DNA from: an uncultured Pirellulaceae bacterium | Lineage (GTDB): Bacteria > Planctomycetota > Planctomycetia > Pirellulales > Pirellulaceae | NCBI GenBank assembly: GCA_937929805.1 | Contig: CALFUT010000024.1 | Span: forward strand, 26,962-90,961 | DNA length: 64,000 bases | Reading direction: 5' to 3' | Shown here: in pieces, positions 7,496 to 15,851 of the stretch | How positions within the stretch are numbered: the stretch's first letter is position 1 | How the letters are laid out: each line of letters begins with the position of its first letter | Program-made: the position numbers and the translations under genes | The notes under the pieces: model-generated | Told to the model about the DNA's origin: nothing | Database searches by the model: none | The model's input: only the letters and a program-made list of their open reading frames with translations

Positions 7496-10294
7496 ATGAA
7501 CGCCTACGAAGACTACCTGAAAGAAATCGAAGAACGAAAAAAAGAAGGGCTCAACCCAAAGCCGATCGACGGGGCTGAGTTGCTGGGCGTGCTCGTTGAG
7601 CAAATCAAGGACGCGGATCACCGTCACCGCGAGGACTCGTTAAAGTTCTTCATCTACAACGTCTTGCCGGGAACTACCAGTGCGGCCGCTGGGAAAGCTA
7701 AGTTCTTAAAAGAAATCATTTTGGGCGAGTCGCAGGTTCCGGAGATTACGCCGGAGTTTGCCTTTGAGCAACTTTCTCACATGAAAGGCGGACCGTCGAT
7801 CGACGTGCTGCTAGATTTGGCGCTCGGTGACGACGCGGCCATCGCCAAGGAAGCGGCCGAGACATTGAAGACGCAGGTCTTCCTTTACGAGGCCGATATG
7901 GGGCGGCTTGAGACAGCGTTTAAAGGTGGCAGCGCGATTGCGAAAGATGTTCTTGAGAGTTACGCAAAAGCCGAATTTTTCACCAAGCTTCCCGAAGTGC
8001 CAGAAGAGATCAAAGTGGTCACTTACGTGGCAGGCGTTGGCGATATCTCCACCGACTTGTTGTCACCCGGCAGTGAAGCTCATTCGCGATCCGATCGTGA
8101 ACTTCATGGTAAATGCCTAATCGACGAAAAGGCTCAGCGCGAGCTTGTGGCACTCAAAGAACAACATCCGGACAAACGGGTCATGATGCTTGCTGAAAAA
8201 GGCACCATGGGCGTCGGATCTTCTCGCATGTCGGGCGTCAACAACGTGGCACTCTGGATCGGCAAGCAAGCCAGCCCCTACGTGCCCTTTATCAATATCG
8301 CTCCGGTGCTTGCGGGTACGAATGGGATCTCTCCGATTTTCCTGACCACGGTAGATGTTACCGGTGGTATTGGAATCGACCTGAAAAACTGGGTCAAGAA
8401 AACAGACGGCGACGGAAATGTGGTCACCGATGAAGACGGCGAACCTGTCTTGGAACAGGTTTATTCGGTGGATACGGGCACGGTCCTGACGATCAACACC
8501 AAGAAGAAAAAGCTGTACAACGGCGACAAGGAACTGATCGATATTTCGAAGGCGATGACGCCTCAAAAGATGGAGTTCATGAGAGCCGGTGGGTCTTATG
8601 CGATTGTCTTCGGAAAGAAGCTACAGACATTCGCGGCCAAGACTTTGGGAATCGAAGTTCCTCCTGTGTTTGCTCCTTCGAAAGAGATCTCGCATGAAGG
8701 CCAAGGTCTGACCGCGGTCGAAAAGATCTTCAATAAGAACGCCGTTGGCACGACGCCGGGCAAAGTGTTGCACGCTGGTTCGGACGTTCGCGTGGAAGTG
8801 AATATCGTTGGCTCGCAAGACACGACCGGCCTGATGACGTCGCAGGAATTGGAGATGATGGCCGCTACCGTTATCTCGCCGATCGTTGATGGTGCTTACC
8901 AATCCGGGTGTCACACCGCTTCGGTTTGGGACAAGAAATCGCAGGAGAACATCCCGCGACTGATGAAGTTCATGAACGACTTCGGCTTGATCACCGCTCG
9001 GGATCCCAAAGGCGTCTATCCTCCTTTGACCGACGTGATTCACAAAATGCTCAACGATCTGACGGTCGATGACTGGGCAATCATTGTCGGCGGTGACTCG
9101 CACACGCGCATGTCCAAGGGCGTCGCGTTCGGAGCGGATTCGGGAACCGTTGCGTTGGCTTTGGCGACGGGCGAGGCTTCGATGCCGATCCCCGAGTCCG
9201 TCAAAGTGACGTTCAAGGGTGAAATGCTTGATCACATGGATTTCCGTGACGTCGTGCATGCCACTCAAGCTCAGATGTTGGACAAGTTTGGAGGCGACAA
9301 CGTTTTTCAAGGCCGAATCATCGAGGTCCATATTGGAACGTTGCCGTCTGATCAGGCATTTACTTTCACCGACTGGACAGCTGAGATGAAAGCCAAGGCG
9401 TCGATCTGCATCTCGCAGGACGATACATTGATCGAGTCACTGGAAATTGCCAAAGGCCGAATCCAGGTCATGATCGATAAGGGTATGGACAACAAGATCA
9501 AGGTCCTGCAAGGTCTGGTCGACATCGCGAATCGGCGGATCGAAGAAATTCGCAGCGGCAAGAAGCCGGCGCTCAAGCCGGACGACAACGCGAAGTACTA
9601 CGCCGAGTTCGAAGTTGACTTGAACATCATTGATGAACCGATGATCGCTGACCCAGACGTTCACAACGAGGACGTTTCGAAGCGATACACCCACGATACG
9701 ATTCGGGAGCTTTCTTACTACGAAGGTAAGAAGAAGATTGACCTTGGCTTTGTCGGGTCGTGCATGGTGCACAAAGGAGACATGAAGATTCTTGCCAAGA
9801 TGCTTCGCAACTTGGAAGACCAGCAGGGAACGGTCAAGTTCAACGCGCCACTGGTAGTCGCGGCTCCAACCTACAACATCATTGAAGAGCTTAAGCAAGA
9901 AGGTGATTGGGAGATTCTTCAGAAGTATTCTGGTTTCGAGTTCAACGACTTGCTGCCAAAAGCACAGGCTCGCACTGAATACGAAAACATGATGTACCTC
10001 GAACGGCCCGGCTGCAATCTTTGCATGGGCAACCAAGAGAAAGCCGCTAAAGGCGATACCGTCTTGGCAACGTCGACGCGTTTGTTCAAAGGACGTGTTG
10101 TGGCAGACTCGGACCGCAAGAAAGGCGAGTCGTTATTGGCTTCGACGCCGGTCGTGGTTTTGGCCGCGATCCTTGGCCGGACACCAACGATCGAGGAATA
10201 CAAGGACGCCGTCCTTGGCATCGAGCTGACCAAATTCGCCCCGCCTGTCAAAGAGATGAGCACCGTCGGGCCAACGGACTTGGTTAACTTTTAG
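7496..10294 (+). CDS. acnB: Aconitate hydratase B (bifunctional with 2-methylisocitrate dehydratase)
   Basis: This TCA-cycle [4Fe-4S] enzyme interconverts citrate and isocitrate. The N-terminus (residues about 1-160) is the HEAT-like domain typical of AcnB, then the swivel domain with GVGSSRMSGVNN, then the catalytic core. Cluster-ligand segments include SGCHTAS, FVGSCMVHKGD and PGCNLCMGNQ near the C-terminus, and the substrate loop includes GGDSHTRMSKGVAFGADSG. The protein is about 932 residues, longer than the 865 of E. coli AcnB because of insertions in the first half. The frame is open upstream to 7196, but AcnB similarity begins at the ATG at 7496, so that start is chosen. It is monocistronic and faces a long repeat array downstream. 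Confidence 0.95.
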   Translation: MNAYEDYLKEIEERKKEGLNPKPIDGAELLGVLVEQIKDADHRHREDSLKFFIYNVLPGTTSAAAGKAKFLKEIILGESQVPEITPEFAFEQLSHMKGGPSIDVLLDLALGDDAAIAKEAAETLKTQVFLYEADMGRLETAFKGGSAIAKDVLESYAKAEFFTKLPEVPEEIKVVTYVAGVGDISTDLLSPGSEAHSRSDRELHGKCLIDEKAQRELVALKEQHPDKRVMMLAEKGTMGVGSSRMSGVNNVALWIGKQASPYVPFINIAPVLAGTNGISPIFLTTVDVTGGIGIDLKNWVKKTDGDGNVVTDEDGEPVLEQVYSVDTGTVLTINTKKKKLYNGDKELIDISKAMTPQKMEFMRAGGSYAIVFGKKLQTFAAKTLGIEVPPVFAPSKEISHEGQGLTAVEKIFNKNAVGTTPGKVLHAGSDVRVEVNIVGSQDTTGLMTSQELEMMAATVISPIVDGAYQSGCHTASVWDKKSQENIPRLMKFMNDFGLITARDPKGVYPPLTDVIHKMLNDLTVDDWAIIVGGDSHTRMSKGVAFGADSGTVALALATGEASMPIPESVKVTFKGEMLDHMDFRDVVHATQAQMLDKFGGDNVFQGRIIEVHIGTLPSDQAFTFTDWTAEMKAKASICISQDDTLIESLEIAKGRIQVMIDKGMDNKIKVLQGLVDIANRRIEEIRSGKKPALKPDDNAKYYAEFEVDLNIIDEPMIADPDVHNEDVSKRYTHDTIRELSYYEGKKKIDLGFVGSCMVHKGDMKILAKMLRNLEDQQGTVKFNAPLVVAAPTYNIIEELKQEGDWEILQKYSGFEFNDLLPKAQARTEYENMMYLERPGCNLCMGNQEKAAKGDTVLATSTRLFKGRVVADSDRKKGESLLASTPVVVLAAILGRTPTIEEYKDAVLGIELTKFAPPVKEMSTVGPTDLVNF

Positions 10295-10330
10295 TCGTTT
10301 GGGGTGTCGTCGAAGTGAAACGCCAACTGG

Positions 10331-11010
10331 CCAGTCGGGAGGGGAAGGCTCCGTCCGCCCCACTTCGATGGTTGAGCTTTTTTCTGGGTACGGCTCGGAC
10401 GGAGCCTCGACCCTCCCGGAGATGCACGTTTCTGGGTACGGCTCGGTCGGCGTCTCGGTTTAAGGTTGCCGCGTCCGTCAGTCGCAAGAAAACAAAGTGC
10501 AGGGGGGAATGCTCCGTCCGCCCCACTTCGATGGTTGAGCTTTTTTCTGGGTACGGCTCGGACGGAGCCTCGACCCTCCCGGACATACACGTTGCTCCGC
10601 AGGGTCGGTCTGCACCTCGGTTTAAGGTTACCGCGTCGTTAGTCGCAAGAAAGCAAAGTGGAGGGAGGGGAAGGCTCCGTCCGTCCCACTTCGTTGGCTG
10701 AGCTTTTTTCTGGGTACGGCTCGGACGGAGCCTCGACCCTCCCGGAGATGCACGTTACCCCGCACGGCTCGGTCGGCGCCTCGATTTAAGGTTGCCGCGT
10801 CCGTCAGTCGCAAGAAAATAAAGTGCAGGGAGTGGAAGGCTCCGTCCGCCCCACTTCGATGGCTGAGCTTTTTTCTGGGCACGGCTCGGACGGAGCCTCG
10901 GCCCTCCCGGAGATGCACGTTGCTCCGCACGGCTCGGACGGAGCCTCGACCCTCCCGGACATGCACGTTTCTGGGAACGGCTCGGGCGGAGCCTCGGCCC
11001 TCCCGACAAC
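10331..11010. repeat. Tandem array, four units of about 163-165 bp, family A (GGCTCCGTCCG) palindromes
   Basis: The segment GGCTCCGTCC recurs at about 10347, 10510, 10673 and 10838 (period 163-165 bp). Each unit carries AGGCTCCGTCCG and its inverse CGGACGGAGCCT about 40 bp apart, with GAGCTTTTTTC between them and CCCTCCCGG after. The last unit is extended by extra half-repeats. The array fills the gap between convergent acnB and the M42 peptidase gene. Long open frames across it are by-products of the repeat and are not genes. Confidence 0.9.
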
Positions 11011-11073
11011 GCCTCACCTTAGATACTCTGGTCGATCTTCGTTGTTCGCTAAAACAATATCGTTTCTCGAATG

Positions 11074-12144
11074 CTAAGCCGTTGACTTTGGGATGAAATC
11101 CTCGGCGTTTGCGACGGACTGCGCAAAGTGAGCCAGCAGGCTGGCCGCGTTGTCGATGTCCTTTAGCGAGATCGTTTCCACCGCGCTGTGCATGTAGCGG
11201 TTCGGGATCGCCAAAATTCCTGTCGCCACGCCACCGCGAGTGATCTGCAACGCGTTCGAGTCGTTCGGTGCGGCACGACCGAGCGCGTTGAATTGGACGG
11301 GTAGGTCGTTTTCACCCGCGAGCGACTTTAGACGACTGGCGACTTCCGGGTTGATGTTTGGGCCGCGAACAATCACTGGGCCGCCGCCCAGATCAATTTC
11401 TCCCTGCTGCCGCTTGTCGATGGTTGGGCAGTCGGTTGCATGAGTCACATCGACAGCGATTCCGATGTGGGGATCCACGGTGTATGCCGCGGTTCTTGCG
11501 CCACGCAATCCAATTTCTTCCTGCACCGTGCTGACCGCGTAGAAGCCCACGTTCGAATTCAATTGAGTGGCTCGTCGTAGTGCCTCGACAACGACCCAGA
11601 CACCGGTTCGGTTGTCCATCGCTGGCGAGGTTGCCAAGCCGTTCCTCAACTCTTTCATGCCCAGCGGGAAGGTAACGCTGTCTCCAATCTCAACCAACGA
11701 TTCGGCGTCTTCCTTCGATTCCGCGCCGATGTCGATCCAGAGGTCCTTAAGCTTGACGACCTTCTTTCGCTCGCTTTCGTCCAGCAGATGAATGGCTTTG
11801 CGAGCGATGACTCCATCGACCGGACCATTGGCGGTCCAGACGACCATGCGTTGACCAATCAGTTGCTGTGGATCCCACCCACCAACGGTTTGCGTATACA
11901 GAAAACCAGATTCGTCGATGTGAGAAACCAGCAGGCCGATTTGGTCGCAATGGCCGGCCAGCATGATCCGGACATCGGCGTCAGGGTTCTTGCAGAGAAT
12001 TACGTTCCCATGCAGATCCGTCGTGATTGAGTCCGTAAAATCGGCGGCATAGGCGCGGACCACGTCCTGAACTTTTTGTTCGTACCCAGAGACGCCGGGC
12101 GTTGCCAGTAGCGTTTCAAAAAACGTTCGTGCGGAAGACTCCAT
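11074..12144 (-). CDS. M42 family metallopeptidase (aminopeptidase)
   Basis: A 356-residue cytosolic dinuclear-metal aminopeptidase of the M42 (glutamyl aminopeptidase / tetrahedral aminopeptidase / FrvX) group. Visible features are the metal-binding LAGHCDQIGLLV near residue 65, the bridging Asp in SPAMDNRTG, the catalytic Glu pair in TVQEEIGLRGA, and a C-terminal metal His in PNRYMHSAVETIS. ATG 12144 is preceded by AGGA at good spacing; an upstream in-frame codon at 12189 would add residues unlike the family. It lies 68 bp downstream of the S41 protease gene on the same strand, so the pair may form a proteolysis operon. Confidence 0.92.
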   Translation of the reverse strand: MESSARTFFETLLATPGVSGYEQKVQDVVRAYAADFTDSITTDLHGNVILCKNPDADVRIMLAGHCDQIGLLVSHIDESGFLYTQTVGGWDPQQLIGQRMVVWTANGPVDGVIARKAIHLLDESERKKVVKLKDLWIDIGAESKEDAESLVEIGDSVTFPLGMKELRNGLATSPAMDNRTGVWVVVEALRRATQLNSNVGFYAVSTVQEEIGLRGARTAAYTVDPHIGIAVDVTHATDCPTIDKRQQGEIDLGGGPVIVRGPNINPEVASRLKSLAGENDLPVQFNALGRAAPNDSNALQITRGGVATGILAIPNRYMHSAVETISLKDIDNAASLLAHFAQSVANAEDFIPKSTA

Positions 12145-12212
12145 CGATAATCCTGTCGTTTGGGTACTGGTAAAACAATCTGGTTTCAAAAACCGGCCAA
12201 GTGTGTGACGGT

Positions 12213-13667
12213 CTAAGCCGCTTGTGGAATCGTTGCAGGTTTCGTTGACTTCAAAAAATCCAACGCTCGCTGAAAGGGTTTGTCTTGATAATTGTTCGGG
12301 TCGATGGGTGCAAGAGAAGGAGCTTTGCCCGATGAGTCATCCGGGCTTTCGATTGATTCGTTTGGAGGGACTTGCTGGACATCGGAATCAACGTTCACCG
12401 AGTCCGTTTTTCGATTCTCGTCGGTTTTGTTTGCCGACTTCAGGAGTACGTCCGGAAACTTCATGCCGCCCGTGAGCACCCGCAGTTCGTATTCACTGCG
12501 GTAATACTCGTTTCGCTGTGCCTCGAGCTCTGAAAGTTCCACTTCGTAACCAGCATCGGGCTGAACACCCCACTCGGTTGCGCCGTCTTCTTTCGCAAAA
12601 TCTCGATCGATATTTTTTCCGCTCGGCCGCCAATAGCTGGATGTTGTCAGCTTGAGCGCGCTTTCGCCTCGCTCGATCGGCAGCACGTCCTGAACGGTCC
12701 CTTTGCCCCACGTTTGCTCGCCAATCAAGGTCGCTCGGCCGTGATCCTGCAGGCATCCCGCCATGATTTCACTGGCGCTTGCCGAGTATCGATCGATCAA
12801 CACGACGATTGGGATACGCGTGCTGAGGATTGGTGCCGTCTGGGAGGAGTAAGTTCTTTGCGTGATTTCGCGCTGCCGTGTTCGAATGCTAACGATGTCC
12901 AATTCGCTGGGCAGCAACATGTCGCAAAGCTCAATGGCACAATCAAGAAGGCCACCTGAGTTGCCCCGAAGATCAATGATCAGGCTTTCGATGTTGCCCT
13001 CAAGTTGCTCCAACGTGGATCGAAATTCTTTCGTGGTTTCTTTTCCGAACGACACGATTCGCACGTAGCCGATCTTTGGTTCGTTTTCGACAGCGAATTT
13101 CCACTCGCCAGTGGCAAGCCAACGATCGCCTCGGACGCTTGGCACGTCGATCACTTCGCGTACCATTTCAAAGTTCATCGATTCGCCGTTTCGCGAAACG
13201 GTCAGCTTCACCGGCTCGCCGACGTCACCTTTCATTCGCTTGATCGCATCGTCAGGCTTTTCCTCACCTAGGCTAGTGCCGTCGATTGCTGTGATAATGT
13301 CACCGGGTTCGAGCCCGGCTAGATCGGCCGGAGATCCGGGGAACGCGGCACGAACAAATAGCTTTGCGGGCGATTCGTCACGCCCCACAAATACTCCGAT
13401 GCCGCCAAATTGCTGGTCGATGCTGGTTTGGAAGTTGTCTAGATCGTCGTCGTGCAAATACCGTGAGTGCCGATCCAGTTTCGAAACCAGCCCATCCATC
13501 GCCGCATCAAACAAGTCGTCGGGCGACCTTGACTGCAACGCTCGATCTTCGACCACGCTCAGTGCCTCAGCAAAAATATTGGCATAGCGGTTGCGGGCTG
13601 CGACAGAATAGCAGGCGACCGACAGGACCGCGGCGATGACGATGATAAGCAGATTTCTTAGCGGCAT
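12213..13667 (-). CDS. S41 family C-terminal processing peptidase (CtpA/Prc-like)
   Basis: A 484-residue periplasmic or membrane-anchored serine protease. The N-terminal hydrophobic segment (LLIIVIAAVLSVACYSVA) is a signal anchor or lipoprotein-like leader. A PDZ domain spans about residues 85-175 (GSPADLAGLEPGDIITAIDG). The S41 catalytic domain follows, with the nucleophile Ser in RYSASASEIMAG and the general-base Lys in TWGKGTVQ. The C-terminal 90 residues are a Ser/Asp/Pro-rich tail not needed for catalysis. Family members trim C-termini of exported proteins. It is followed by the M42 peptidase gene on the same strand. Confidence 0.92.
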   Translation of the reverse strand: MPLRNLLIIVIAAVLSVACYSVAARNRYANIFAEALSVVEDRALQSRSPDDLFDAAMDGLVSKLDRHSRYLHDDDLDNFQTSIDQQFGGIGVFVGRDESPAKLFVRAAFPGSPADLAGLEPGDIITAIDGTSLGEEKPDDAIKRMKGDVGEPVKLTVSRNGESMNFEMVREVIDVPSVRGDRWLATGEWKFAVENEPKIGYVRIVSFGKETTKEFRSTLEQLEGNIESLIIDLRGNSGGLLDCAIELCDMLLPSELDIVSIRTRQREITQRTYSSQTAPILSTRIPIVVLIDRYSASASEIMAGCLQDHGRATLIGEQTWGKGTVQDVLPIERGESALKLTTSSYWRPSGKNIDRDFAKEDGATEWGVQPDAGYEVELSELEAQRNEYYRSEYELRVLTGGMKFPDVLLKSANKTDENRKTDSVNVDSDVQQVPPNESIESPDDSSGKAPSLAPIDPNNYQDKPFQRALDFLKSTKPATIPQAA

Positions 13668-13961
13668 CCGCCGTGGTTCCCATCAAAAAGAGAAATCAAG
13701 TTGCAAGTTACAAGAGAATTGAGTCCCGCTCTCTTCCCCGTCGTCCGCCCCGCGCAAGCCAAAATTGAGTCGACAATCGTTTGCGCAGGTTGTTAACCAG
13801 AGGTTCGAGTGCCGCGGCAAGTGAGTTTACTCTATTCGGGGCTTCGTCTCAAAAGGGCTGGCGTCGCCAAAATGGCATTTTGACAATTCGTCGACGGTTT
13901 CAGACACCCCGAAATTCCTTTCGCAGCCTTGATCGAGCGAGGCCGAGATGAGGTCGGCAGT
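13668..13961. other. Intergenic, nothing recognised
   Basis: Almost 300 bp between two leftward genes. A T-loop-like stretch near 13803 is not part of a tRNA. The interval presumably holds the promoter of the S41 protease gene, but I see no clear one. Confidence 0.3.
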
Positions 13962-14828
13962 TTAAGAGCCAGAAGCCGCATCGGCGTTCATCCGATGTTG
14001 TGAATGGGCGGCTTGTTTATCATGCGATGCAACGTGATGGCGGTTGATCGAAACTTCAATGGCGTATTTCAGGTCATTTGGTTGGAAAGGTTTGGAGACA
14101 ATTTCATGAATGCCTCGTCTTGAAGCGGCCTCCACGTCTTGCGTGCGCGGAAAGTTCAGCAGCAATGTCGTGGGCTTGCGCGTCAATATCGAATCTAGCC
14201 AGTCGATGCGACTGTGGAGTTCGGCCGTGAATGAATTCGCGTCGATGCAGATGGCTGAAACATGGTTGGCCGTGTCCGTGTCAAAGGTCGCTCGCTCGAT
14301 CCAGCAAGATTTCCATCCATGCGGTTCCAAGGTATCGCGAAGGTACTCAAACTGATTTTGGTCGGCCGCGCTAATCGCGATCAGGGTGTCGGTGATTGGT
14401 TCGTTGGCGTTGATCGCATTGGCCAACGTGTCATCGGAGTCCGTCGCGGTACCCGGTTGATGCCAAATGGTGATCCCCGCGTCTAAGAGATTTTTTGAGA
14501 ACTGATCGAATCGTCCTGACCACTGGTGCCAATAGATTCTTCGAACACCGGGCCACGGGACATCGGATCTCATGCCGCCTTCGCACCAACTTCCCAGCAG
14601 CGCTACGATGGGAGTCGTCGGATGAGTCGCTTGGAGCTTCTCTACCGTTTCAGCAGGGATTTGATCGGGCCGAGCTTGAGCCAAGACAATTAGATCAAAA
14701 TTCTGATCGGAGATGGATTCTAGCCGAGCCACTTGCATCAACGTGACGGGCGTCGGGAAGCTGGCCAAGATCGCTCGAAACTCATCGTGCCAGTAATCAC
14801 CACTAATCAGAACTCGTGTCTCGTTCAT
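13962..14828 (-). CDS. Tandem pseudo-receiver (response-regulator-like) protein
   Basis: A 288-residue protein whose two halves each look like a CheY-type receiver fold. The first, about residues 1-115, starts RVLISGDYWHD and has FDLIVLAQ and PIVALLG strands. The second, about 130-265, has TLIAISAADQNQFEYLRDTL, TTLLLNF and the GIHEIVSKPFQPNDL segment with the conserved Lys of receivers. The phosphoacceptor Asp is not evident at the usual strand end in either half, so these are probably non-phosphorylated signalling folds. No output domain is present. ATG 14828 has GGAG six bases upstream, which fixes the start. Confidence 0.6.
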   Translation of the reverse strand: MNETRVLISGDYWHDEFRAILASFPTPVTLMQVARLESISDQNFDLIVLAQARPDQIPAETVEKLQATHPTTPIVALLGSWCEGGMRSDVPWPGVRRIYWHQWSGRFDQFSKNLLDAGITIWHQPGTATDSDDTLANAINANEPITDTLIAISAADQNQFEYLRDTLEPHGWKSCWIERATFDTDTANHVSAICIDANSFTAELHSRIDWLDSILTRKPTTLLLNFPRTQDVEAASRRGIHEIVSKPFQPNDLKYAIEVSINRHHVASHDKQAAHSQHRMNADAASGS

Positions 14829-14979
14829 AGCGCGCTCCGTGCCTATGCAAAATTTCTGTTTGGAAATCAGATTTTTTAGCGACGGCATGGAACCGAATCG
14901 GTGTGGTGCAAACTCAAATCGAGATCAAAGCGAACATCCAGTTGCATTCAGAGTTTGCCAATTCAGTCATGCTAAGCCG

Positions 14980-15690
14980 CTAGGACATATTATGATCGAA
15001 TTCCGCAATTGATTTCCATGCCGATTCTGGACTTTCTGCTTCTCGGAGCGCTGTCAGAAAGTCGTCTTGTTGGATTAGGCGGCTGAGACGGGCCAAAAGT
15101 CGCAGGTGCATTGCTTCGCTCATTGACCCAATCAGGAAAAATATATCGGTTAACGCACCGCGTGGACCGCCGAACGGAATTCCCGCATAAGTAATGCCCA
15201 ACGCCAGAAATGGCTCGCCCATAATGCTCGGAATCGGTCGGCGAGGGTGCAGCAGTGCCACTCCGTTGTCCAACGCGGTGGGGTGCAACGCTTCACGGCT
15301 GCGCAACGCATCGGCCATCTTTTCAGCCTCCCATAGTCGACCGGTCATCGCCGTTTGCTGACAGATCTTGTCGATCACCGACCGTTTGGTCTTGGCCATG
15401 AACGGCACAAAAATGCAGTCGGGTTTGAGCAAATCAGAAATTTCGAATGGCTCGGGTGTTTCTTTTTTATCTTGAAGATCAAGCACTCGATCTACTTCGT
15501 CCAGTTCTCGTTCGCCCGAAGCTCCAATTTTTTCTTCAAACCACTGATGAATTTCTGCGCGAGAAAACCGCCACTCACCACCGATACGGCGGCCCGGCAG
15601 ACGGCCTCGATCAGTCATCCGTCGCACCTGATCCGGCTGTAAATGTAGGAATTGGGCGAGCGACAATAAATCAAAATCTTCTTCAGGCAT
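14980..15690 (-). CDS. Excisionase-type HTH fused to PTS EIIA (PtsN-like) domain
   Basis: A 236-residue protein. Residues about 8-52 form a MerR/excisionase-type DNA-binding domain (LSLAQFLHLQPDQVRRMTDRG, then the EWRFSRAEIHQWFEEK wing). After a charged linker, residues about 85-230 match the EIIA-Ntr/fructose fold, with ALDNGVALLHPRR carrying the His expected to be phosphorylated. The combination suggests a regulator that reads PTS-Ntr phosphorylation or nucleotide state and binds DNA, but this is inference. ATG 15690 is preferred over a TTG at 15705. The gene is divergent from the Mur ligase gene at 15852. Confidence 0.8.
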   Translation of the reverse strand: MPEEDFDLLSLAQFLHLQPDQVRRMTDRGRLPGRRIGGEWRFSRAEIHQWFEEKIGASGERELDEVDRVLDLQDKKETPEPFEISDLLKPDCIFVPFMAKTKRSVIDKICQQTAMTGRLWEAEKMADALRSREALHPTALDNGVALLHPRRPIPSIMGEPFLALGITYAGIPFGGPRGALTDIFFLIGSMSEAMHLRLLARLSRLIQQDDFLTALREAESPESAWKSIAEFDHNMS

Positions 15691-15851
15691 TCGACCGGCA
15701 ACCAATAGGAAAACGCAAACTCGAAATCGATCAACCTCAGTTTCAAAATGTTGATAGCGTATCTTTGCATGTAGATCGGATCGTCGCTAGGGATTCGTCT
15801 TGACCAAGATTCGCGTTTGGCCAGAATCATCCTCGTTCGACAGGAAGTCGG

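Noticed and set aside
10315..11077. Long open frames on both strands across the 163-bp array
   Set aside because: They repeat the same Arg/Ser/Pro-rich words in several frames and follow the DNA repeat; no ribosome site or family similarity.
13801..13830. tRNA T-loop-like GGTTCGAGT
   Set aside because: No acceptor, D or anticodon stem can be built around it.
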